Shown here in pieces: positions 5,873 to 11,705 of a stretch of 11,705 bases of DNA. This DNA is from an uncultured Collinsella sp. Its GTDB lineage: Bacteria > Actinomycetota > Coriobacteriia > Coriobacteriales > Coriobacteriaceae. Made by a program: the position numbers and the translations under genes. The notes below the pieces were generated by a model. The model did no database searches and was not told where the DNA came from. It saw only the letters and a program-made list of their open reading frames with translations. The DNA is taken from assembly GCA_900549455.1 (NCBI GenBank), contig UROM01000047.1:1-11705 (forward strand), in the 5' to 3' direction. The first letter of the stretch is position 1, and the number at the start of each line of letters is the position of its first letter.

Positions 5873-7164
5873 TGGATGGCACGCTGTTCGTTCACCGTGA
5901 GTTTAATGGGTCTTACCAGCTGGTCGGCATATTGGAGGAAAATGCGGGGTTTCCGATATTCACCTATAGCCCCAAATATCTCGAGAGCGGTGATGCGGCG
6001 CCGATTTCGATCTCGCTGCCGTTGACGGCCGAGACATTTAGTCCGGATGCAACGGGTTCCTTTTTCTCCGGCATCATTCCGGAGGGGCAGCTCAACAGGG
6101 ACCTTGAGAAAAGGGCGCGAGCGGAACGCGGAGATTACTTCAAGGTACTCGATTTGGTCCGCGATGAACCCGTCGGCGCCCTGGTTCTGACGCGAGAGCC
6201 TTCGGGCGACAGCCTCGAAATGGACTATGAAGAGATAGGTGCGGAACAGCTAAGCGGGCTGGCATACGCACCGGCGGAGGTTGCTTTTGATTTAGCGCTA
6301 GAGAGTCGAATCTCCCTTGCAGGTGCTCAGGCGAAGATCGGTCTCTACCATACGGGCGATGACCCATGTGGTGGATGGTACCTGCCTCATGGAGCGGCTC
6401 CATCCACGCACATTCTCAAGGCGGGGTCGAAAACGTTCCCGGGCGAGACAGTGTGCGAAGCGATGTGCGTGAGAGCCGCCTCTCTGATGGACCTATCGGC
6501 CGAAGAGTGTTTTCTTATCCGAGTTGAGGATGCCGAGCCAATTATCGCCGTGAAGCGATTTGACCGAGTAACGTCTGATGCCGGACGCTCGGTTGACGGA
6601 TTGCCAATTCCATACCGTTTGCATCAGGAAGATGTTTGTCAGGCCAAGGGCGTCTCGCGTGAGCTTAAATATGAGCCGACGGGCGTCAATTACCTGGGGC
6701 TTATCGTCGATGCGGTGCGAAGGGCGTCGACGAATCAAATGGAGGACAGGTTCCTTGTCGGCTATAACCAGCTGTTCGACTATGCCGTAGGTAACTGTGA
6801 TAACCATCTAAAGAACTGGTCGCTCGTATGGGACGAAAGTTGGAAGCAGGTGAGGTTGGCGCCGCTCTATGACGTGCTGTGCACAACGGTTTACCCCAGT
6901 CTCGTTCGTGAGATGGGCGTCTCGTTTGGTGGGAGCCGCAAGATTGACGAAGTAACGCGCGGGTCGGTGATGAGCCAAATGATTGGGGCGGGTTTGCCCG
7001 GGGGAATTGTCGCCGGAATGATTGCTGATACCTGCAATGAGGTTCCAGACGCGCTAAGAGACGCCGCGCGCGGTCTCAAAGAAGAGGGTTTTCCCGAAGC
7101 GGAGGTAATGTTCGAGAAGATCATTCCAGAAGTGCAAGCTCGTCTAAGCAGGATCGCCTTATAG
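5872..7164 (+). CDS. hipA: HipA-family serine/threonine kinase toxin
   Basis: A full-length, 430-aa HipA-type kinase. In E. coli HipA phosphorylates glutamyl-tRNA synthetase, stops growth and promotes persistence; the target here is unknown. The N-terminal HipA_N subdomain (about 1-110) has FFSGIIPEG. The kinase core shows the P-loop-like RISLAGAQAK, with S148 matching the E. coli autophosphorylated S150; THILKAG with the ATP-binding K183; VKRFDR; RLHQEDVCQAKG; the catalytic loop NCDNHLKN with D310, K314 and N315; and PLYD with D334 as the metal-binding Asp. All catalytic positions are kept, so the toxin should be active. ATG 5872 overlaps the hipB stop by one base and has AGGGGG (5861-5866). 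G+C is lower than in the flanking genes, suggesting acquisition. A terminator follows 26 bases after the stop. Confidence 0.95.
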   Translation: MDGTLFVHREFNGSYQLVGILEENAGFPIFTYSPKYLESGDAAPISISLPLTAETFSPDATGSFFSGIIPEGQLNRDLEKRARAERGDYFKVLDLVRDEPVGALVLTREPSGDSLEMDYEEIGAEQLSGLAYAPAEVAFDLALESRISLAGAQAKIGLYHTGDDPCGGWYLPHGAAPSTHILKAGSKTFPGETVCEAMCVRAASLMDLSAEECFLIRVEDAEPIIAVKRFDRVTSDAGRSVDGLPIPYRLHQEDVCQAKGVSRELKYEPTGVNYLGLIVDAVRRASTNQMEDRFLVGYNQLFDYAVGNCDNHLKNWSLVWDESWKQVRLAPLYDVLCTTVYPSLVREMGVSFGGSRKIDEVTRGSVMSQMIGAGLPGGIVAGMIADTCNEVPDALRDAARGLKEEGFPEAEVMFEKIIPEVQARLSRIAL

Positions 7165-7166
7165 TA

Positions 7167-7204
7167 AAAACGTGCCATCCCAAACAAAACGTGCCGCCCC
7201 AAAC
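7167..7204 (+). repeat. 19-bp tandem direct repeat overlapping the hipA terminator
   Basis: Two head-to-tail 19-bp copies, AAAACGTGCCATCCCAAAC (7167-7185) and AAAACGTGCCGCCCCAAAC (7186-7204), differ by two transitions. The second copy forms the left arm and loop of the terminator, so the arm has apparently been duplicated. Confidence 0.8.
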
Positions 7205-7223
7205 GGGGCGGCACGCCATTTTT
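7190..7223. terminator. Bidirectional intrinsic terminator between hipA and the UspA-family gene
   Basis: A perfect 11-bp stem, CGTGCCGCCCC (7190-7200) with GGGGCGGCACG (7205-7215), and an AAAC loop. It is followed on the plus strand by CCA and TTTTT (7219-7223). Read on the minus strand the same hairpin is followed by TTTTGTTT. It can serve hipA and the convergent minus-strand gene. Confidence 0.88.
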
Positions 7224-7256
7224 CTATCAGACAACTCGCTGAAGTAAGGCTGCGAA

Positions 7257-7349
7257 GGCCGCGAGGCCGGGAGGGGTTTCCTAAGGGCACATCCCGCAGC
7301 CGCGAAGCGGCGAGGACGTGCCTGTGGAAACCCCGCAGGCCCCGCGGCC
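7257..7349. repeat. 93-nt strong imperfect hairpin, possible structured RNA or small inverted-repeat element
   Basis: Paired blocks in nested order: GGCCGCG (7257-7263) with CGCGGCC (7343-7349); GGCC (7265-7268) with GGCC (7338-7341); GGGGTTTCC (7273-7281) with GGAAACCCC (7326-7334); GGCAC (7286-7290) with GTGCC (7318-7322); and GCCGC (7299-7303) with GCGGC (7307-7311) around GAA. That is about 30 base pairs with small internal loops. It lies between the bidirectional terminator and the stop of the UspA-family gene, in that gene's 3' untranslated region on the minus strand. It does not carry the 4.5S/SRP, tmRNA or RNase P signatures I know. No T-run follows on either strand. Confidence 0.6.
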
Positions 7350-7362
7350 GGTGGGAGCAACG

Positions 7363-7800
7363 CTACTTTACGACCAAGATGTCGCAGTCGGTGTTGCGCA
7401 GCAGGAACGTCGAAATCGAGCCCAGCAGCGCATACTTGATCGAGGACAGGCCGCGGGCGCCGCAGAGCACCAGGTCGGGCTTAACCACGTCGAGCATCTC
7501 GTCCTTGAGCGTCTCGCGAATACGGCCGGCGCGAATCATGACCTCGACTTCGGGAATATCGGGATTGGCCTTGGCCTCTTCGAGCTGCTTGGCGATGGAG
7601 TTCTTAAATGCCTCCTCTAGGCCGTTGACCAGATCGACCGGATAGGAACCGGCGCTCTCGAGCGCCGTGGAATCGATAACGTGGCCGATGATTAGCTTGG
7701 CGCCGTTGTTCGCGGCGACCTTGATGGCGCGCGCGAGCACAAAATCCTGCTGCTCAGTACCGTCGAGTGAAACAAATACCTTGGTGTAGCCCTCGTTCAT
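7363..7800 (-). CDS. Universal stress protein, UspA family, ATP-binding type
   Basis: A 145-aa single-domain cytoplasmic protein of the usual UspA length. It has the N-terminal strand VFVSLDGT with D13 and the ATP-binding signature G-x2-G-x9-G-S: G114, G117, G127 and S128 in CGARGLSSIKYALLGS, followed by NTDCDILVVK. The ATP-binding group typically forms dimers and aids survival in stress or growth arrest; the exact partner is unknown. The start at 7798-7800 has a strong AAGGAGG on the minus strand (7806-7812) with a 5-base spacer. It is convergent with hipA and divergent from uppP. A GCACG/CGTGC repeat (7821-7825/7837-7841) lies in its leader. Confidence 0.92.
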   Translation of the reverse strand: MNEGYTKVFVSLDGTEQQDFVLARAIKVAANNGAKLIIGHVIDSTALESAGSYPVDLVNGLEEAFKNSIAKQLEEAKANPDIPEVEVMIRAGRIRETLKDEMLDVVKPDLVLCGARGLSSIKYALLGSISTFLLRNTDCDILVVK

Positions 7801-7812
7801 GGTTTCCTCCTT

Positions 7813-8047
7813 GGTCTATCGCACGGGCGCGGGGCTCGTGCATCGGGCGGGCGCGGGCGCGTTGGCCGCCGGACACTTTATCTTGTTGCAGTTATACCCA
7901 AGGATTTGGGTTTGACCGCTCGCAATTCTGTGAACGGGCGAGTTTTTTGGTAAGGGTAGGCGTAGACGCGCCCGAACGGTTGATAATGGGACATCGCCCG
8001 CACCGTCCGCAGAACAATATCGGCGGGTGTCTAACGAGGGGGTCCCT
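7813..8047. promoter_or_regulatory. Divergent UspA-family/uppP intergenic region
   Basis: A 235-bp gap with no gene. ACCCAA (7896-7901) and TTGGGT (7906-7911) form a 6-bp hairpin. TATAAC on the minus strand at 7892-7897 is a -10 candidate for the UspA-family gene. CTCGC (7919-7923) and GCGAG (7938-7942) followed by six T (7943-7948) resemble a weak plus-strand terminator or attenuator ahead of uppP. GATAAT (7982-7987) is a possible uppP -10 with no good -35. All of these are weak single-sequence calls. Confidence 0.3.
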
Positions 8048-9028
8048 TTGGATATCATCGAGCTTCTAAAATCTGCCTTCATGGGCCTGGTCGAGGGCAT
8101 TACCGAATGGCTGCCTGTTTCGTCGACCGGTCACATGATCTTGGTGGACGAGTTCGTCAAGATGAACGTGAGCGAGACGTTCTGGAATATGTTCTTGGTC
8201 GTGATTCAGCTTGGCGCCATTTTGGCCGTCTGCGTCCTGTTCTTCTACGACCTCAACCCGTTTTCGCCCAGCAAAGGCAAGGAGGGCCGTCGCGACACCT
8301 GGGTGCTGTGGGGCAAGATTGTGCTCGGCTGTATTCCCGCCGCGGCGATCGGTCTGCCGCTCAACGACTGGATGGAGGAGCATTTCTACAATGCTCCCGT
8401 CGTGGCGCTGGCGCTCATTGTCTACGGCGTGCTGTTTATCGTGATCGAGAACTGGCGCGCGAGCAAGCGCGAGGAAATGGCCGTTGCCGGTTCGTTTGGT
8501 TCGCGTGCTGTGGTGTCGGGTGGACGTCCCGCCGGTGCGCACTTTGCGGCGCCCGCCGCGGCTACCGCTGAGGATGAGGACGATGACGAGAATCTGGACT
8601 TTGGCTCCATCGCCACGCTCGAGGACCTGAGCTGGAAGACTGCGCTGGGTATCGGCTGCTTCCAGGTGCTTTCGCTGGTGCCTGGTACGTCTCGCTCCGG
8701 TTCTACCATCATCGGCGGCCTGCTTTTGGGCTGCACGCGTTCGGTGGCGTCCAAGTTTACGTTCTTCCTGGCCATCCCGGTCATGTTTGGCGCGAGTGCG
8801 CTCAAGCTGGTCAAGTACTTCATCAAGGGCGGCACGTTCGGTGCCAACGAGGTCGCTATCCTGGGCGTGGGCTGCGTTGTGGCCTTTGTGGTTTCGCTCA
8901 TCGCCATCAAGTGGCTCATGGGCTTCGTCCGCCGTCACGACTTCAAGTGCTTCGGTGCCTACCGCATCATCCTGGGCATCGTAGTGCTCGCATACTTCTT
9001 CGTTCTGGAGCCGATGCTCAGCCTCTAA
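8048..9028 (+). CDS. uppP: Undecaprenyl-diphosphatase UppP (BacA family)
   Basis: This integral membrane enzyme removes a phosphate from undecaprenyl diphosphate, regenerating the lipid carrier for peptidoglycan and other wall polymers; overproduction gives bacitracin resistance in E. coli. The family signatures are clear: GLVEGITEWLPVSSTGH with E16, E20, S25, S26 and H29, and the second motif PGTSRSGST with R216, followed by the hydrophobic SKFTFFLAIPVMFG. TTG 8048 is chosen because GAGGGGG (8036-8042) lies 5 bases upstream and the protein then begins where the family does. The alternative GTG 8027 has no ribosome binding site and would add 7 residues. At 326 aa it is longer than the usual 265-290. 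The excess is an Ala-rich then acidic linker, residues about 137-193 (including EDEDDDEN), between membrane segments. Confidence 0.95.
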   Translation: MDIIELLKSAFMGLVEGITEWLPVSSTGHMILVDEFVKMNVSETFWNMFLVVIQLGAILAVCVLFFYDLNPFSPSKGKEGRRDTWVLWGKIVLGCIPAAAIGLPLNDWMEEHFYNAPVVALALIVYGVLFIVIENWRASKREEMAVAGSFGSRAVVSGGRPAGAHFAAPAAATAEDEDDDENLDFGSIATLEDLSWKTALGIGCFQVLSLVPGTSRSGSTIIGGLLLGCTRSVASKFTFFLAIPVMFGASALKLVKYFIKGGTFGANEVAILGVGCVVAFVVSLIAIKWLMGFVRRHDFKCFGAYRIILGIVVLAYFFVLEPMLSL

Positions 9029-9072
9029 CTTAGTCGACGCTGCGCGGCGGCCAGGGCGACAACTTGTCATTC

Positions 9073-9114
9073 AAAGGGGGTGGCATGACCAAAAGGTCTA
9101 TGCCGCCCCCTTTT
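9073..9114 (+). terminator. Strong intrinsic terminator of uppP
   Basis: AAAGGGGG (9073-9080) with CCCCCTTT (9106-9113), then GGCAT (9082-9086) with ATGCC (9100-9104), then GACC (9087-9090) with GGTC (9095-9098) around AAAA. There is one T·G wobble (9081/9105) and one bulged T (9099), giving about 18 pairs ending in TTTT. The A-rich left side means it could also stop transcription on the minus strand. Confidence 0.9.
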
Positions 9115-9135
9115 CATGCCAATTTGTTCGCCCTG

Positions 9136-9246
9136 ACCGTCGCTCGCTGCTGCTGCCATGACATCGGCGGTTTCGTGATTGTCAATAGATTGGTGCAGAC
9201 TAACCTGACCCCATTGCACCAAATCCGCTGGGGCGAGCCTGACGGT
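9136..9246. repeat. Nested inverted repeats upstream of pcrA
   Basis: Outer arms ACCGTC-GCTCGC (9136-9147) pair with GCGAGC-CT-GACGGT (9233-9246), 12 bp with a 2-base bulge. Inside, TTGGTGCA (9190-9197) pairs with TGCACCAA (9215-9222), spacer 17. The region lies between the uppP terminator and the candidate pcrA promoter, so it would not be in the pcrA leader if that promoter is right. I do not recognise a known RNA family here. The rest of the 333-bp gap (9029-9361) shows no gene. Confidence 0.4.
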
Positions 9247-9269
9247 GACGCACGGAGTCGTGGTGTGAT

Positions 9270-9300
9270 TTGCGTCGGTGTCCGCGCGGCTCGGTATACT
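9270..9300 (+). promoter_or_regulatory. Candidate pcrA promoter
   Basis: TATACT (9295-9300) matches the -10 consensus at five of six positions. TTGCGT (9270-9275) could serve as -35 with a long 19-base spacer. Transcription would begin near 9307, leaving a leader of about 55 bases before the pcrA start. Confidence 0.4.
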
Positions 9301-9361
9301 GGTACGGCTCAAACTATGGCGCTGCCCGCAGGCGCGCCGTCCGTCAGATGAGGAGTCGCCC

Positions 9362-11656
9362 ATGACCCAGCCCTTGCCCTGGGAAAAGAATGTCGCGGTA
9401 CCTGTGCCGCCCGCGCCGGAACCCGTGCCGCTCGATGCATACACCGCCCCTGCTGCGCCGGAGCCCGAGCTCGTTCCGCTCGACATCTACGACGCTCCCG
9501 CGCCGGCGCCCAAGCCCGCCAAGCCGCTCGTCGACATCGACAGCCTTAATCCCGCTCAGCGCGAGGCGGTCCTGACCACCGAGGGCCCGCTGCTGGTCCT
9601 TGCCGGCGCCGGCTCGGGCAAGACCCGCGTCTTGACCTTCCGTATCGCACATATGCTCGGCGACCTGGGCGTTAAGCCCTGGCAGATCCTTGCCATCACG
9701 TTTACCAACAAGGCCGCGGCCGAGATGCGCGAGCGTCTGGCGGCACTCATCCCCAGCGGTACCCGCGGCATGTGGGTGTGCACCTTCCATGCTATGTGCG
9801 TGCGCATGCTGCGCGAGGACGCTGACCTGCTGGGCTACACCGGTCAGTTCACCATCTACGATGACGACGATTCCAAGCGCATGGTGCGCGATATTATGCA
9901 GGCGCTCGGTATCGAGCAAAAGCAATTCCCCATCAACATGATCCGCAGCAAGATCAGTTCGGCCAAAAACGCCATGATCGGCCCCGAGGACATGCTCAAA
10001 TCCGCCGACAGCCCCAACGACAAAAAGGCCGCGCAGGTCTACTTGGAGCTGGAACGCCGCCTGCGCGCCGCCAACGCGATGGACTTCGACGACCTGCTCG
10101 TGCGCACGCTCGAGCTGCTGCGCACCCGCCCCGAGGTGCTCGACAAGTACCAGGAGCGCTTCCGCTACATTAGCGTCGACGAGTATCAGGACACCAACCA
10201 CGTCCAGTACGAGATCGCTAACCTGCTGGCCGCCAAGTACCAAAACCTCATGGTCGTGGGCGACGATGACCAGTCCATTTATAGCTGGCGTGGCGCCGAC
10301 ATCACCAACATCCTGGACTTTGAGCAGGACTTTAAAAACTGCAAGACCGTTAAGCTGGAGCAGAACTACCGCTCCACGGGCCATATCCTGAGCGCCGCCA
10401 ACGCCGTGGTGCGCCACAACTCGCAGCGCAAGGACAAGCGCCTGTTTACGGCCGAGGGCGATGGCGAGAAGATCCAGGCCTTCCAGGCAAGCGATGAGCG
10501 CGACGAGGGCCGCTGGATTGCCGGCGAGATCGAGAAGCTGCACTCCAAGGGCACGAGTTACGACGACATCGCCGTGTTCTACCGCACCAACGCTCAGTCG
10601 CGTATTCTCGAAGATATGTTCCTGCGCGCAGGCGTGCCCTACAAGATCGTGGGTGGCACGCGATTCTTCGACCGTGCCGAGATCCGCGACGTCATGGCCT
10701 ATCTTAAGATGATTGTGAACCCGGCCGACGAGATGAGCGTCAAGCGCGTCATCAACACGCCGCGCCGCGGCATCGGCTCCACCTCGATTCAAAAGATTGA
10801 GCAGCTGGCACGCGACAACCGCTGCTCGTTCTTCCAAGCCTGCGAGATCGCAACAGCCGAGACGGGCATGTTTAGCGCCAAGGTGCGCAACGGCCTGTCG
10901 AGCTTTGTGGCGCTGGTGCGCGAGGGTCGCCGCATGGACGGCGAGCTCAAGGACGTCGTCGAGATGATCGTCGATAAGACGGGCCTGCTGCAGGCTTTCC
11001 GCGCCGAGGGCACCATGGAGTCCGAGAGCCGCGCCGAGAACATCCAGGAATTCCTGGGCGTCGCCGCCGAATTTGAGGAGACGCACGAGGATATCGAAGG
11101 TACGCTCGAGAGCTTGGAAGAGCTGCGCGCTGCCGGTGTTGCCGATGTGCCTGCTAGCGCCGAGCCCGAGCCTGTCGTGGTGAGCGCGCCTGCGCCCGAA
11201 CCGGGGCCATCTGCCCCGGTATCCTCGTTTGAGGCGCTCGTTGGCGCGCGTGACGCCGCGGGCTCCAATCCGCTCGATAGCTTGGCCGCTCCGGCGCTGT
11301 CTCCGCAGGATGCCCTGGCCGCCGCCATCGCGGGCAACGCGTATGCCGCGCCGACGGAGATGCCGGCGGGTGCCGTGCATGCCGACGAGATCGAGCGCAC
11401 CTACGGTCCGCTCACCTGTAAGGCGCTGCCGGCGCTCATGGAGTGGCTGGCCCTGCGCTCCGACTTGGATTCCCTGGCCGGCGAGACGCATGCCATTACC
11501 ATGATGACCATCCACTCCGCCAAGGGCCTGGAGTTCCCGGCGGTGTTCGTGGCCGGCATGGAGGAGGGTATCTTCCCGCACGTGCACGACTTTGGCGGTA
11601 GTGACGATCCGGGCAAGCTCGAGGAGGAGCGTCGCTTGGCCTACGTCGCCATCACG
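9362..11656 (+). CDS. pcrA: UvrD/PcrA-type ATP-dependent 3'-5' DNA helicase, 3' end missing
   Basis: A superfamily 1A helicase acting in nucleotide excision and mismatch repair and in clearing replication/transcription conflicts. Motifs in order: Q motif NPAQREAV (Q66), Walker A GAGSGKT (K87), Ia FTNKAAAEMRERL, II VDEYQDTN (D273, E274), III VVGDDDQSIYSWRGAD, IV LEQNYRST, V TIHSAKGLEF (from T716) with GMEEGIFPH, and the first half of VI (EERRLAYVAIT). ATG 9362 follows GAGGAG (9350-9355) by 6 bases; the frame is open to GTG 9278 without a ribosome site. The genomic part encodes 765 residues and stops mid motif VI, just before the expected Arg. The following six codons (LSLIHI) and TGA are adapter. 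Two unusual parts are a Pro/Ala-rich N-terminal extension (1-58) with VPLDAYTAP/VPLDIYDAP repeats, and an Ala/Pro-rich insertion of about 100 residues (about 580-680). Confidence 0.95.
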
Positions 11657-11705
11657 CTGTCTCTTATACACATCTGACGCTGCCGACGATCGCATAAGTG
11701 TAGAT
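11657..11705 (-). other. Nextera i5 adapter (sequencing artefact)
   Basis: CTGTCTCTTATACACATCT (11657-11675) is the Tn5 mosaic end, then the read-1 adapter complement (11676-11689), the complement of the i5 index (TCGCATAA, 11690-11697) and the first 8 bases of the P5 arm (GTGTAGAT). It is the mirror of bases 1-41. It is not genomic. Confidence 0.98.

Noticed and set aside
7257..7349. 4.5S/SRP RNA or 6S RNA
   Set aside because: The conserved SRP loop sequence (GGAAG...GCAGCC type) and the large central bubble of 6S RNA are absent from both strands.
8066..9070. A 334-aa minus-strand frame opposite uppP
   Set aside because: It is a shadow frame, very rich in charged residues, opposite a protein with both UppP catalytic motifs.
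9115..9361. T-box or other known riboswitch in the pcrA leader
   Set aside because: There is no AGGGTGGNACCGCG T-box motif or other riboswitch core that I recognise, and the candidate promoter lies downstream of the structure.
9344..11695. A 783-aa minus-strand frame opposite pcrA
   Set aside because: Its start lies in the adapter and the rest is a mirror of the helicase coding sequence with no domain of its own.

Overview
The window is an assembled contig from a GC-rich bacterium. It most resembles a gut actinobacterium of the class Coriobacteriia, and Collinsella is my best guess. That rests on the GC-rich, GAG/CGC-heavy codon use and on the look of the PurH, UppP and PcrA proteins; no search was run. 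Only bases 42-11656 are genomic. Bases 1-41 and 11657-11705 are Illumina Nextera (Tn5) adapter with the i5 index TTATGCGA, in inverted orientation, so the contig ends look like a 41-bp terminal inverted repeat.

Layout from left to right: a small terminator hairpin from a gene lying off the left edge and a palindromic intergenic element; a GNAT acetyltransferase on the minus strand; a 277-bp divergent region with hairpins; purH (last two steps of IMP synthesis) with a clear terminator; a 243-aa protein that looks like a shortened class IV aminotransferase fold; a second palindromic element and a palindrome-rich promoter region; a two-component system (OmpR-type regulator plus a short two-helix sensor kinase of the BceS/GraS type) with no transporter beside it; a hipBA toxin-antitoxin operon preceded by three operator-like palindromes exactly 39 bp apart; a bidirectional terminator shared with a convergent UspA-family gene; a 93-nt strong inverted repeat between them; uppP (undecaprenyl-diphosphatase) starting at TTG, with a very strong terminator; and pcrA/uvrD helicase, cut by the contig end inside motif VI.

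Most genes are housekeeping: purine synthesis, cell-wall lipid carrier recycling and DNA repair helicase. The accessory part is 3500-7360. Its kinase/regulator pair belongs to a class that normally senses cell-wall antibiotics through a BceAB transporter, and UppP acts on the lipid carrier that such antibiotics target, though nothing here shows a direct link. hipBA is lower in G+C than its neighbours and looks acquired. The most interesting signals are the phased hipBA operator array, the 93-nt hairpin at 7257-7349, the divergent aminotransferase-like protein, the transporterless BceRS-type system, and the long Ala/Pro/acidic insertions in UppP and PcrA. I saw no CRISPR array, tRNA, rRNA or transposase.
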